Shown here: positions 9,975 to 21,424 of the stretch, in pieces
Numbering within the stretch: the stretch's first letter is position 1
Layout of the letters: every line of letters begins with the position of its first letter
DNA from: Diploptera punctata
Lineage: Eukaryota > Arthropoda > Insecta > Blattodea > Blaberidae
DNA length: 64,000 bases
Assembly (NCBI GenBank): GCA_030220185.1
Contig: JASPKZ010007286.1
Coordinates: 682,001 to 746,000 of the forward strand
Direction of reading: 5' to 3'
The notes under the pieces: generated by a model
Told to the model about the DNA's origin: nothing
The model's input: only the letters and a program-made list of their open reading frames with translations
The model's database searches: none
Position numbers and translations under genes: made by a program

Positions 9975-10670
9975 TTATTCATTTAACACTTCTCATTGAA
10001 GGATAAATTATATTTGAAGAGAAAAATTTTTGCCTAGACCGAGACTTGAGCCCAGGACCCTTGGCTTTCCGGGCCAAGTGCTCTACCAACTGAGCTACCG
10101 AGGCGAGTTGTGATCTAGACGCAAATTTTTCTCTTATATGTACATTGTAATTCCCTCGCGCCAAATGCTTGAAACCGTAGCTTCTATCATTGCAAATGGC
10201 GGCTTCTTAGTTAAGAAGACATTTATTGGGAATTTAACACTACTTTATAAAGCCAGTAGGGCTTCTATTGATGATTTTATTATTCATTTAACACTTCTCA
10301 TTGAAGGATAAATTATATTTGAAGAGAAAAATTTTCGCCTAGACCGAGACTCGAACCCGGGACCCTTGGCTTTCCGGGCCAAGTGCTCTACCAACTGAGC
10401 TACCGAGGCGAGTTGCGATCTAGATGCAAATTTTTCTCTTATATGTACATTGTAATTCCCTCGCGCCAATTTGCAATGATAGAAGCTACAGTTTCAAGCA
10501 TTTGTCGCGAGGGAATTACAATATACATATAAGAGAAAAATTTGCATCTAGATCGCAACTCGCCTCGGTAGCTCAGTTGGTAGAGCACTTGGCCCGGAAA
10601 GCCAAGGGTCCCGGGTTCGAGTCTCGGTCTAGGCGAAAATTTTTCTCTTCAAATATAATTAAGCTAACAG
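9975..10670. repeat. tRNA-derived SINE S1: two tandem - copies facing one + copy
   Basis: The tRNA-like bodies lie at about 10030-10105 (-), 10335-10410 (-) and 10560-10636 (+). The two - copies repeat at 305 bp; the third is inverted. The body has GTAGCTCAGTTGGTAGAGC, anticodon stem TTGGC/GCCAA with GGA in the loop, and GGGTTCGAGTCTCGG, so both pol III promoter boxes look intact. It lacks the long variable arm of true tRNA-Ser. Confidence 0.75.
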
Positions 10671-10744
10671 TTTGTTGTGACATTTGTATTAGATGGAAAA
10701 CTATATTACACCTAAGCTTAATTTTTTATTTTTCTTTCCATGAC

Positions 10745-11050
10745 ACGACAGGCCTAGAAGGCCCTTAGCCTACCATATGGCTGCTGGCCTCACATCCACA
10801 TGTATCAATTGCAGAGGTAGATGATCATCCAGCCAGTGTAGGGATGACATGTGGTGAGCATGTCGAGTCCCCCAGCTGTTATAGCTGGTTTTCTCAACCT
10901 GGTATCACTACTTATTTCAGTTACCCAAATGCCTCACGATGCTGGGTGGACACCGGTCCCATACTGGCCGAAATACCATGAGAAAATTTCTTCCCCCATG
11001 GAGACTCGAACCAGCGCAAATTCCATCTTAAAAGTCTTCTTGGGTTAGTA
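10745..11050 (-). repeat. SINE-like repeat with B-box head
   Basis: On the - strand it begins GCTGGTTCGAGTCTCC, a pol III B-box consensus, and runs through a non-coding body to about 10745. G+C is richer than the surroundings. Family not recognised. Confidence 0.45.
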
Positions 11051-11539
11051 GCAGCCCAGTTGCATTGTGAATGATGGTTTGCAGCTATTGGGGACAAGGA
11101 ATTATAAGAGAGAGAAAAACATTTGTGTCAGAACAGAGATTCTTGAATAGCTCAAGTGATTAGTGCATTAGTGCATAAAACTGGAGGTCTTGGGTTGAAA
11201 TGATGTTCGGTCAAAAAAAATTTCTCTATGAAAGATGATTCAGATGATCAACCTGGATATATAATTTTTACTTTAACATCATAAAAATTTACATTGCTAA
11301 AAAATAGAGATATACATGTTTAATTCAAAGTTTTAAAAAAATTAAATTGCAGAGCTATACCGGTGGTAGCATTGCTGCCGATAGGGTTACCCATGCCGGC
11401 CTGGTCGAAGGTGATAAGCCAGACGAAAAAAGTACCTTGGTCGAAAGAGTGACAATCTTTCACCGTAAAAATACAACCGTCAAGAAATGCAGACATGGGT
11501 TCAACTGGGGTAAAATTTTCCGGAGGTCAAATACAGACT

Positions 11540-11765
11540 TGCATGGAAGCTTCTTGTAGGAAAGCCAGAGGGAAAACGCCCAGTTGGTAGACCAAGAATG
11601 AGGTGGGAGAATAACATTAACTCTGATTTGAGGGAAGTAGATTATACAGGGAATAATTGGAAAGCATTAGCTCAGGATAGGGATGTATGGAGAGCTTATG
11701 TCTGCACGGCCATGAACCTACGGGTTTGATAGTGCCAGTGAGTAAGTAAGTAAGTAAGTATAATT
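11540..11765 (+). pseudogene. LINE-B 3' end
   Basis: Reads RPRMRWENNI, DLREVDYTG, NWKALAQDR then VWRAYVCTAMNLRV, a widespread 3' coding end of arthropod non-LTR elements. It is followed by a (gtaa)n tail at 11740-11759, the expected 3' simple repeat. Confidence 0.75.
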
Positions 11766-11934
11766 TTTTACTGACTTTTATAGATTGAAGTATTGCTTAA
11801 AACCAAGCTCTGTGCCAAGGCTTCCTGCCTTAACCACTCAGCTATGACACGGGACAAGCTTAAATAATACCACATACTTATCAAAGGGGTCGGAAGTTTA
11901 GGACCTATAAACGACCTTTAAAAAGACCTAAGGA

Positions 11935-12505
11935 CATAAAAAGGCAATTCAAATTAAATAACAATTTTAGTCTCAATACAAATTGAAGAGTGCTACAGAA
12001 TGATTCAACAACTCCAAAAACTACAGAAAAGAATTCAATTGCAATGGATACCTGCACATTGTGGAATTGCTGGAAATGACACTGCTGATTTTCTTGCCAA
12101 AAAAGGCTCTAATTTAATTCAGAATACTACTAAAAGCTTATCTTTCACATCCATAAAAAGAATAATTAAAAACAAATATAAAATCAAACAAAACCAAGAC
12201 CCATGTAATAAAGCCAAAGACAAAAAATGGAATTTACTAAAGAAGCCAGATATTATTCCAGAAATTCCACGTAAAACTACAGTAGCAAAATTTAGACTGC
12301 TTACAGAACATGACTATTTGGCCAAACATTTATATAAAATAGGAATCTACACGAATCCAAATTGTCCTCTATGCAACAAAGACGAAGAAATGAACGAAGA
12401 ACATCTACAAACCTGTAAAGTATTACCTGTTGGATCTACCATAGAGAAATATTGGAGAGCAAGAACGCTAATGGCTTCGGTGCCAAGGCCCAGCATTTGA
12501 AAACA
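11935..12505 (+). pseudogene. LINE-F RNase H domain and C-terminal zinc motif
   Basis: A 166-codon open frame: LQWIPAHCGIAGNDTADFLAKKG is the second half of RNase H1 (with the final catalytic D of the AD pair), then KFRLLTEHDYLAKHLYKIGI and NCPLCNKDEEMNEEHLQTC, a CCHC cluster typical of jockey/I-clade LINE ends. RNase H and the zinc motif are in one frame; the RT part is absent (5' truncation). The copy at 27955-28560 is nearly identical. Confidence 0.8.
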
Positions 12506-12665
12506 ACAACAGTTTCAACTGCATTTTTAATGAAAATAATAAAAATGTTTAAAAAGTACAAAATTCTACTGAAATGTGACATAAATTGCAAAAAAAAAAG
12601 ACCGAAAATGCTCCTTCTTTCATACTTTTCTTTAATTCAACATAGTTTGAAAAAATGAATTCTCT

Positions 12666-13427
12666 TATTGTTTATTTTTAATATTTCACTCACCTCATAC
12701 TTCATAATTCATAGCAGACCCTGGGTTTCTTCACATCTTTTGTGACATTCTCAATGCTGCGTCACGTTCACAACTGACGTCCAACGGCCTTCTATCCTGC
12801 AGACTGACCTCCGCGCCATCTGGTGGCCGACCGAAGAATTTACAAATCAGTCCTCTTTCTTTATAACCGGGTATTTCAAAATTCATAGTTGTATTTTGAT
12901 TCTTGCATATGTAAATTTTTTCCCAAATTGTGAGTTCCTTCGGTTTTTCCAATTGTTTAAGTAATTTTGTTTTGGTTTCTATTCTATGTTTTTTTGACCA
13001 TTTTATGTTAAAAATGGAGAAACCGAAAAATCTGCAATAGCTGCACATGCCTGGTCAAAAAAACATAGAATAGGAACCAAAACAAAATTACTTAAACAAT
13101 TGGAAAAACCGAAGGAACTCACAATTTGGGAAAAAATTTACATATGCAAGAAATGAAAATACAACTATGAATTTTGAAATATCCGGTTATAAAGAAAGAG
13201 GACTGATTTGGAAATTCTTCGGTCGGCCACCAGATGGCGCGGAGGTCAGTCTGCAGGATAGAAGGCCGTTGGACGTCAGTTGTGAACGTGACGCAGCATT
13301 GAGAATGTCACAAAAGATGTGAAGAAACCCAGGGTCTGCTATGAATTATGAAGTATGAGGTGAGTGAAATATTAAAAATAAACAATATTAAAAAACCACA
13401 TAGTGTTATTTCCTATCTACATAACTT
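12666..13427. mobile_element. PLE foldback (family A) with 12-bp target-site duplication
   Basis: The - arm (about 12690-12998) and + arm (about 13004-13370) both encode the same C-terminal endonuclease stretch (LTIWEKIYICKN, MNFEIPGYKERGLI). The outer ends are cactcacctcatactt / agtatgaggtgagtg, with the extra tail catagtgttatttcctatc on the right. aatgaattctct occurs at 12654-12665 and 13428-13439. The hammerhead-like core is degenerate (TTGAGAA in place of CUGANGA). Confidence 0.85.
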
Positions 13428-13439
13428 AATGAATTCTCT

Positions 13440-13900
13440 GTTTATTAAAAAGGAAGTTCTTGGAGTATTTAGAATGAATGATTTTTCCCACCTAGAATTA
13501 ATTCAGTGAACCCGCAATGGATATCAGGCGGTCAGTGGGCTGGTTAAAAATAATGTGATATTTTGTGAGGGTTCAATAGTTTCTCGTGGAACAAAAGTGA
13601 AAAGTCTTTGGAAAGTAAAACTAGATAGTGTTTTTTAAAACAAGTTGGAATTGACACTACACTCTGAGGGTTCTTGAATTATATAAATGGTATAAATGTA
13701 GTCAAAAGAAAGTAAAGTTGCCAAAAAAAGTCGTTAAGACCTAAAAAAAAGGATAAATAAAACCTACCATTTTCTGGCCTACAATGACCCAAAGTATCTA
13801 TATATTAAGTTGGGCCTCGTCTTTAGACATAAAATGAAAAAAAAAAAATTTTCTCAAGTTCTGAGCCCTTATCAATATGGAAACTACTTACTGAGTATCA
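13440..13900. other. Unassigned intronic sequence
   Basis: No recognisable coding or repeat signature; A-rich near 13836. Confidence 0.3.
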
Positions 13901-13904
13901 TATT

Positions 13905-14060
13905 TAAAGAGAAAAAAATATATGCTCAGACCGGGACTTGAACCCGGGACCCTTGGTTCTCTAGACCAAGTGCTCTACCAACTGAGCTACTGGAGCAAGT
14001 ACCGATCTAAATGCAAATCTTTCTGTATATATGTTGTAATTCCTGCCCACCAAATGCTTG
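13905..14060 (-). repeat. tRNA-derived SINE, AGA-anticodon variant
   Basis: - strand: AGTAGCTCAGTTGGTAGAGC, anticodon stem TTGGT/ACCAA with AGA, then GGGTTCAAGTCCCGG. Same flanks as S1 (ttaaagagaaaaa). A single truncated copy. Confidence 0.6.
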
Positions 14061-14666
14061 CTGAGTATGTTGGGAAAATTACATATAAAACAGTGAATAT
14101 TGCTTTAATTTCTAAAGTCGCCTTTGCATAAATTATGGTTATATCTTTTTTTTTGAGGAAACCCTTCAGTTACTTAGGGAATCTAATTGTACATTAATCT
14201 ACACCAGTATCTAACCATGGTTATTACCAAGAAAAAGGTCACTGAATATTTTAAAGTTAGGGTGAGTTATTTGTGTTAAGTTTTTGATTTAATTTGGATA
14301 AATGGTTAACTAACCAACTCACTGGCTCTATCAAACCCATAGGTTCATGGCTGCATGGACATAAGCTCTCCATACATCCCTATCCTGAACTAATTTTTTT
14401 CCAATCATCCCCTGTATAATCTACTTCTCTCAAAAGATTGGATAATGTTATTCTCCCACCTCATTCTTGGTCTACCAACTGGACGTTTTCCCTCTGGTTT
14501 TCCTACCAGAAGCTTCCTTGCACCTCTTTCATCCCCATTCGTGCCACATGTCCTGCCAATCACAGTGTACGAGACTTGACTGTTCTTATTATATCTGGCT
14601 TCCTATACGTATCATGTAGCTCACTGTTATGTAGTTTTCTCTATTTACCTGTCTGTTCATCTCTTT

Positions 14667-14861
14667 CTTCTTCCTTCCAAGTATTAGGCCAAGGCCTGTT
14701 ATGATCCTATAGAAAATTTTCCCTCCAGCGTTTCATAGGACGGCCCAGTGATCTTCGTCCTCTTGGTATATAATTATAAACAGCTTTGGGGATCCGATTT
14801 GAACTCATTCTTTCTAGATGGTGTTTCCAATTTAGTTCGTACTGTTTAATATATTCCAAAA
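14667..14861 (-). mobile_element. LINE-A 3' fragment inserted in LINE-B
   Basis: The - strand contains the LINE-A end (YQLNWKHHLER-type coding and ccaaggcctgttatgatcc). It starts after a (cttctt) tail and is bounded by 11-bp target duplications. Confidence 0.75.
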
Positions 14862-14922
14862 TTCATCTCTTTTTGGCCCAAAGATTTTCCTAAGAACTTT
14901 ATTCTCAAATACTCATAATCTT

Positions 14923-15273
14923 GATATTTTTTATTATTATTAATTTAACACTTCTCACTGAAGGATAAATTATATTTGAAGAGAAACATTTTTTTTTATA
15001 AATAAAAAAACATCATTTGAAGCCCTACTGGCTTTATAAAGTAGTGTTTAAATTCCCGATAAATGTCTTCTTAACTAAGAAGCTGCCATTTGCAAAGATA
15101 GAAGCAAAGGCTTCATATCATTTGGTGCTGGGAATTACAACATATATAAGAGAAAAATTTGCATCTAGATCAGAACTTGCCCCAGTAGCTCAGATGGTAG
15201 AGCGTTGGCCTAGAAAGCCAAAGGTCTCAGGTTCGAGTCTCAGTCTGGGCAAAAATTTTTCTCTTCAAATATA
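14923..15273 (+). mobile_element. S1 tRNA-derived SINE inserted in LINE-B
   Basis: tRNA-like body at about 15178-15250 (GTAGCTCAGATGGTAGAGC ... GGTTCGAGTCTCAG). Exact 12-bp target duplication. The left end has a short inverted piece of the unit. Confidence 0.75.
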
Positions 15274-15489
15274 ACTCATAATCTTCTTTCCTCCCTTAAA
15301 GTAAGAGTCCATTTATCACATCCATATAATATAACTGGGAGAATAACTTTTTTATATATTTTAAGTTTACATTTTTTTAAAGGAGTTGGGATGACAAGAG
15401 TTCCTGTAATGTTTGGATAAATGGTTAGGTTTCATAAGTGATTACCAAATAAAATTAAAATATAGACATTGATGTAATTTTGAATAGTA

Positions 15490-15892
15490 TATTTTTTATT
15501 TTTTTTAAATGCCCCAGGTTTGTCTTTCGACATTCCTGGTTTCTCTCCTGGCATGGCGTACTTGTAACCCACTTCTGAGGTTGGGGCGCCTGGAAGGCAG
15601 GGTTATGTTGCCCTGATGATATGATGGGTGATGATGATGATGATAATGGTGTGCCAGGAGAGTCCCTAATCCTAAGCTTAACCTAAGATGAATATGAATG
15701 ATGATGATTGCGATGGCCATATGATTTCGGGGACCGTTTGGGCCTTAAAGTTTTCCTGACATTTGTCTTAAAGGTGAGGAAAAACCCTGATAAAAACCTC
15801 ACCCAGAAAAACTGTCCCGACCGGGGATCGAACCTGGGCCCGCTGCGTGACAAGGCAGCATGCTACCCCAAGACCACAGCGGTGGACAAGAA
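15490..15892 (-). mobile_element. SINE S3 (tRNA head, poly-A end)
   Basis: On the - strand: head GTGGTCT(T)GGGGTAGC, B box GGTTCGATCCCCGG, a shared body (cctgacatttgtc, catcatcattcat) and an A-rich end near 15495. Other copies: 39945-40226, 56378-56745, 56885-57285. Confidence 0.75.
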
Positions 15893-16151
15893 TAGTATAT
15901 TATAGTAATTCACATTTTCCAACAAGTTTCAGGAATGTTGCTTGTCGGGGTGGGCTCCTGATCATGATTGTGGGATGGCATATTTTGCTTCGTATACAAA
16001 CAAATTACGAAAAATTCTTGCTAATTTATAGAGAGATTCACGATTCACTTCATATTTGTATATTTATATTAATACTGTAATTTTATTATACATTTATTAC
16101 TGAGATTTTAATGAGTATAAAGATAGTCAGTCAGTTCTCATATAATTTCAG

Positions 16152-16230
16152 TTCAAGAATTACTAGGCCCTAAATGCAAAGGTGATTCTACAAAGCCACA
16201 GCCGAGAAGAACAAGACAACAACTTAGCAG
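16152..16230 (+). CDS. RNF8: RNF8-like E3 ubiquitin ligase, short basic exon
   Basis: A 79-base exon between a tataatttcag acceptor and a consensus gtgagt donor (16231). The single base left by the preceding exon is completed to Val, giving VQELLGPKCKGDSTKPQP, then RRTRQQLS; the other two frames stop at once. The product is a Lys/Arg/Pro-rich linker after the RING with no known fold. It ends with two bases of a codon, which does not fit the next recognised exon (22709), so an exon between them is probably missing from this model. Exon assignment rests on splice sites and phase, not on homology. Confidence 0.6.
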
Positions 16231-16289
16231 GTGAGTTTTTATTATTTATGATTTCTATGTTAGTAAATTTTGGAAAATTATTAAAAATG

Positions 16290-16465
16290 AGGTAAAAGTA
16301 AAATTTAAATATATTATTTATAAAGGAATCAGAGAAAACTTTCTACATATCACCTCATAAAATTCTGTTATTTTTACAGGACTGGTTTCTGAACCTATCA
16401 CTCTTATCCTCAGCCAGAACTCCGAAAATCACGGAGTTTTATGAGGTGAGACGTAAAATATTTCT
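16290..16465. mobile_element. Small PLE foldback
   Basis: Outer ends atcacctcataaaattctg and ggagttttatgaggtgaga are inverted. The - strand holds CTGAGGA and GAAACCAGTC but stem II pairs poorly. It begins 60 bp downstream of the short basic exon. Confidence 0.5.
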
Positions 16466-16486
16466 CTAATTAATTATATAAATTGT

Positions 16487-16578
16487 CTTCTTCTTCCTTC
16501 CAAGTGTTAGGCCAAGGCCTGTTATGATCCTATAGAAAATTTTCCCTCCAGCGTTTCATAGGACGGCCCAGAGATACA
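16487..16578 (-). mobile_element. LINE-A 3' terminal fragment
   Basis: About 90 bases of the LINE-A end (gttaggccaaggcctgttat), with a cttcttcttcc tail. Confidence 0.6.
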
Positions 16579-16690
16579 TAGTGTTATTTCCCATTATAAT
16601 TTTTATTAAAATTAAAATTTATTACCATATTTTTTTTACAATAATTTCTTGTGCTTACATTCATATGAAAATCTTTATTAAAAAAATGTA

Positions 16691-16804
16691 CCTTAGTAGT
16701 AATTCAGCTAAAAGAGTCAGCAATCAATTTGGGATGCAAATCTCTCCAGACAGATATGTATCCCAGGTTGATTGCTGACTCTTTTAGCAGAATTACTACT
16801 AAGG
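16691..16804. repeat. 37-bp inverted repeat hairpin
   Basis: Arms 16691-16727 and 16768-16804 match except for one position; the loop is about 40 bases. No hammerhead core was found. Probably a foldback or MITE remnant. Confidence 0.7.
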
Positions 16805-16892
16805 TAAATTGTTATATTTTATATTTAATGAATTTCTACACCTGACTCCATTAATTCTCCTATAAGACTTGAACTAAATATACCCATCAATA

Positions 16893-17632
16893 GGAACCTC
16901 AAACTCGATGCTATTCTTTTTGCAGATGATTTAGCTCTTCTGGCACTTTCCGAAAATGATTTGCAACGATCAATTTATAATTTACAAAAAATAGGTGCCA
17001 AATTTAATATGAAAATATCAATTAACAAAACTAAAATTATGGCATTTCATGGGAAGGACCCCATACAAAGTAAAATCTGTCTCCAGAATAAAATTTTAGA
17101 GAGATCTAATCAATTTAAATATCTTGGATATTATCTCTCTATCTGGGATGAAAAGGATATCCCTGAAAAAGTTACTAGTTATAATAAAAGTTTAGGAATT
17201 ATTAATCAAGTTATGAAACCATCCCTTGTACAAAAATCACCAGATTACGTTTATATAACACTTTGGCTAGACCAGTGTTGACCTATGGTAGTGAAGCATG
17301 GACACTAAAAAAACAACATGAAAGCAGAATAACGGCTTGTGAAATGAGATTCATGCGCAGAACAGCGGGTTACACCAGATGGGATCGGAAAAGGAACACC
17401 GATATCTTAAAAGAATTGAAGACTACGCCAATTTTGGAATATATTAAACAGTACCAACTAAATTGGAAACACCATCTTGAAAGAATGAGTTCAAATCGGA
17501 TCCCCAAAGCTGTTTATAATTATATACCAAGAGGACGAAGATCACTGGGCCGTCCTATGAAACGCTGGAGGGAAAATTTTTTATAGGATCATAACAGGCC
17601 TTGGCCTAATACTTGGAAGGAAGAAGAAGAAG
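16893..17632 (+). pseudogene. LINE-A reverse transcriptase fragment
   Basis: Frames 16961-17281 and 17263-17586 overlap through a frameshift. Residues: LFADDLALLALSENDLQ (RT motif C, FADD), ISINKTKIMAFHGKD, NQFKYLGYYLSIWDEK, TYGSEAWTLKKQHES, YTRWDRKRNTDILKELK and RRSLGRPMKRWRENFL then stop. The 3' end is gaaggaagaagaagaa. Best preserved LINE-A end in the window. Confidence 0.8.
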
Positions 17633-17829
17633 GCTCCATTAATTATATGACTATGTTATTAATTGAAGGGCTCAGCTGTAAAACATGGTAATTGACAAAT
17701 TCTTGAAAATTTAGTTGTAGCATTTAAACTGTGATATGTGACCTCCTGAAGCACGTAGTTTTATTTACCATCTATTGATCATCTGCCGCTGATATATCAA
17801 AGAAAATCACAAATTTTACAAAAACAACG

Positions 17830-18255
17830 GGGATAATTAAGAGTGTAATGTAACCATCTTTACTACAGAAGAACACAAGATTACAGCTATATAAGGTTCT
17901 CGCAAGACCAGTATTAAGATATGGTAGTGAAGCATGGACAATACGAAGAAGAGATGAAAGCCGAATAACAGCAAATGAGATGCAATTTATGCGCCGTACA
18001 GCAGGCTACACAAAGTGGGACCATAAAAGAAATTAAATTATGGAAGAGTTGGATGTAGAACCCATTCTTCACCATATACAATACTACCAGAACAACGAAT
18101 GCCGTCTCGTAGAATTCCAAAAGCCATACTTCGCTACTGACCCCAAGGCAAAAGATCGCTGGGACATCCAAAAAAGCGCTGGATGGAAAATTTCTCTTTG
18201 AGACCGTAACAGGCCACACGGCCTAATACTTGCATGAATGATGATGATGATGATG
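17830..18255 (+). pseudogene. LINE 3' fragment (LINE-C)
   Basis: Reads ARPVLRYGSEAWTIRRRDES, MQFMRRTAGYTKWDHKRN, a stop, then EELDVEPILHHIQ, a family related to LINE-A. Ends in an (atg)n tail at 18237-18257. Confidence 0.7.
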
Positions 18256-18354
18256 ATCTACCATCTATTTACGGATGTAAAAAATATGTGCACCAAATGC
18301 TTCAGGAGGTTTACATGCTACAACTCAATTTTTAAGAATTTATCAGTTAACATC

Positions 18355-18810
18355 ATCATCATCATCCTGCCAGGTATTAGTCCTAGAAGAACTGTTACGG
18401 CCTGAGAAAGCGATTTTCGTGCCATCTTTTCATAGGTTGACCATGTGACCGTTTCCCATTTGGACAGTAGTTCATTATTGCCTTGGGGATCCTGGATCTA
18501 GCCATTCTTGAGACATGGATCCTTCCAGTTTAGCTGATATCTGGAGATGTAGTCCAGTATTGGTGACACATTAAGTTCTTGAAGGATTTCTACATTTTTC
18601 TTTCGATCCCATTTGGTGTAGCCAGCTGTTCGGCGCATAAATTTCATCTCACAAGCTGTTAGTTTGCTTTCATCTCTCGTCCTTACAGTCCACGCTTCAC
18701 TCCCATAACATAGGACTGGTCGAGCCATTATTTGATAAAGACGAGTACGAGTTGATTTTTGCACTAATGAAGGTTTTAAAACTCTATTAATGATTCCCTT
18801 TATCAGTTAA
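18355..18810 (-). pseudogene. LINE 3' fragment (LINE-D)
   Basis: The - strand reads RTRLYQIMARPVLCYGSEAW, KFMRRTAGYTKWDRKKN, LQELNVSPILDYISRYQLNW. The 3' tail is (atg)n near 18355. A third subfamily of the same LINE group. Confidence 0.75.
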
Positions 18811-19011
18811 CATGTTTTACAATTGATTGTTCTAGAATAGTAAACTCTGCCCCCAAACACTTCAATTGAGAATTAAGTTATTGCACAGTTTACAACTTAA
18901 AAAAGTTCAAGAAATAAAAAAAGAGTTGTAAAACAATAAGCTGAAAATAACAGACATCAGTTTTTGATCCTTCAAAAGAAAAACCCTATATACTTAATTT
19001 TTAAAGTCATT

Positions 19012-19545
19012 ACTTACTTACTCACTGGCACTATCGAACCCGTAGGTTCATGGCCACACAGACATATGCTCTCCATACACCCCTATCCTGAGCTAATGCT
19101 TTCCAATCATTCCCTGTATAATCTACTTCCCTCAAATCATAGTTAATGTTATTCTCCCACCTCATTCTTGGTCTACCAACTGGGCGTTTTCCCTCTGGTT
19201 TTCCTACAAGAAGCTTCCATGCAAGTCTTTCATTCCCCATACGTGCAACATGTCCTGCCCATCGCAGTCTACGAGACTTAACTGTTCTTATTATATCTGG
19301 CTTCCTATAAAGACCATGTAGTTCATTGTTATGTAGTCTTCTCCATTCACCTGTCTGTTCATCTCTCTTTGGTCCAAAAATTTTCCTAAGTACTTTATTC
19401 TCAAATACTTGTAATCTCCTTTCCTACCTTAAAGTAAGAGTCCATGTTTCGCACCCATATAATATAACTGGTAGAATAATAGTTTTATATATTTTCAGTT
19501 TAACGTTTTTTTGAAAGGAGTTGGGACATAAAAAGTCTCTGCAAT
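19012..19545 (-). pseudogene. LINE-B 3' fragment
   Basis: - strand: ERLAWKLLVGKPEGKRPVGR, RMRWENNINYDLREV, WRAYVCVAMNLRV then stop, with the upstream RT end at 19320-19540 in broken frames. The tail is (gtaa)n at 19010-19022. Confidence 0.75.
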
Positions 19546-20274
19546 GCATAATAGCACGCATTTCCAGAATTGAGCCTATGTTTAATTTCTTTGTGCATCT
19601 CATTCCTACTTGTGATTATGTCATTAAACTTTTAATTTAGTTTTGAACAGTAAGGGAATGTAGTTAAAAATACATAAACTTCTATGTGATTAAAGAGTTT
19701 AAATATAATGGCTCTAAAACAGAAAAAGAACATAATAATAATAATAATGGAGTAACTCATCCTCCTGTGACATTACCATGTCTAAATGTATGCTGTGTTG
19801 CCTCTTCCATTCCATCACTTCTGAACAGTAGAACACATTACATTCAAATAATGAAATGAATAGTGAACAAGTCTGCTTGTCACATATCAACTGTAAAGTT
19901 ACATACATTATCTTATCACACACTAAGTTACAAGCTGAAGATAAATGTTTTGTATTTTCATATGTAATATCATCTCTTCACATGTGTATAAACCAAACAC
20001 TTTGTTTCTTTCTTCGCTGTATTTGTATATATACCTAATATACTTACAGATTGTTTAACCAATTTATGTATATATATTAATGAGATGCATAATTTGACTC
20101 TGAAAATGTTGCAACAGAAAATCATTTTTTATGATTTAATAACATTATTCTAGGATTTAGTCACATTATCATCATCTGTGACAACATAGTCTGTTCAAAC
20201 AAATGTGGATACAAAAGTATCAGATAGTCAATTAAAATACATATAAGTAACAGAAATTTTTCAGTAATTAAATA
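19546..20274. other. Unassigned intronic sequence
   Basis: AT-rich with an (ataata) run at 19734. No coding exon could be identified, although an extra exon of the RNF8-like gene is expected somewhere between 16231 and 22708. Confidence 0.3.
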
Positions 20275-21335
20275 AAAATAAAATGTTTTATTTGATTTTC
20301 ATATTTATTATATAATTCAGTGACAGCTGTTTTCGGTACACTGTATCTTCTTCAGACATGTTAACAAATTATGAATTGTGTTCCAACTGATCTAAGCAAC
20401 AATACACCAATATTTTTTTTTAAATTTAACAAAGGGGATTCATTCAAATCAAGTTGAGAATTTAACAGTTTTTTACTACTTTTAAATTTATTAATTTCTA
20501 CAGCCTCCAAAAAATCTTAACTTCTTACCCTTATCACAAATATGTAAAATTTCAAAATTTGGATCGAAACAATGATTAAATTGGAATAGGTGGTTAGCAT
20601 ATTTTGAATTTTCTAAATTTCTGTTATATGCTCTCATGTGTTCCTTTATCCGAGAGACAAAAGGTCTACCAGTTTGTCCTATATAGACATTGTCACATGT
20701 GCCACACTTCAATTTATATACACCTGATAATTTTTCTTTTTATTATATTTTGTAGAGTTTTATTAGTTTTAAATGCCACATATACAAAATATAATAAAAA
20801 ACAATAAAACCAAAACAAAAAAAAAGAAAAATTATCAGGTGTATATAAATTGAAGTGTGGCACATGTGACAATGTCTATATAGGACAAACTGGTAGACCT
20901 TTTGTCTCTCGGATAAAGGAACACATGAGAGCATATAACAGAAATTTAGAAAATTCAAAATATGCTAACCACCTATTCCAATTTAATCATTGTTTCGATC
21001 CAAATTTTGAAATTTTACATATTTGTGATAAGGGTAAGAAGTTAGATCTTTTGGAGGCTGTAGAAATTAATAAATTTAAAAGTAGTAAAAAACTGTTAAA
21101 TTCTCAACTTGATTTGAATGAATCCCCTTTGTTAAATTTAAAAAGTAAAAAAATATTGGTGTATTGTTGCTTAGATCAGTTGGAACACAATTCATAATTT
21201 GTTAACATGTCTGAGGAAGGTACAGGTGTACCGAAACAGCTGTCACTGAATTATATAATAAATATGAAAATCAAATAAAACTACGTTTTATTTTTATTTA
21301 ATTAATAAATATGGATTTTCATCAAGTAAACACCA
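20275..21335. mobile_element. PLE foldback, family C, with two GIY-YIG fragments
   Basis: The arms 20280-20795 (-) and 20815-21330 (+) are near-perfect inverted copies. Each encodes LKCGTCDNVYIGQTGRPF, SRIKEHMRAY, HLFQFNHCFDPNFEILHIC and, on the + arm, LLEAVEINKFK to the C-terminal CCLDQLEHNS: the endonuclease end of a PLE family distinct from A/B. Outer termini are attaaataaaaat / atttttatttaatt. The - arm ribozyme has one extra A (GAAAA); the + arm one is intact. Confidence 0.85.
21206..21252 (+). ncRNA. Hammerhead ribozyme motif (PLE family C)
   Basis: CUGAGGA 21211-21217, stem II GGTAC/GTACC, GAAA 21233-21236, palindromic stem III ACAGCTGT, cleavage after GUC (21244). Confidence 0.75.
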
Positions 21336-21424
21336 ACTCAATTGAAATTTTTTAGGTTTAATCTTTGTTCTCAAAATTGATAGGCAGTAACACCAGGTGA
21401 TTTATAAAGATACTCAATTAGTAA

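Larger units (their letters stand above)
14285..15425 (-). pseudogene. LINE-B fragment broken by two insertions
   Basis: The - strand matches the LINE-B end (tail at 14300-14480, upstream part at 14640-14660, 14873-14910 and 15286-15420). A LINE-A piece (14667-14861) is flanked by ttcatctcttt at 14656-14666 and 14862-14872. An S1 SINE (14923-15273) is flanked by actcataatctt at 14911-14922 and 15274-15285. Confidence 0.75.

Noticed and set aside
9975..10670. Functional tRNA-Ser genes
   Set aside because: GGA/AGA anticodons fit Ser but the long variable arm is absent, bodies occur in repeated units with common flanks, and some loops lack U33; these are SINE heads.
20320..20365. - strand family C ribozyme
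   Set aside because: An extra A after GAAA and a weakened stem II; counted as degenerate, not as one of the 23.
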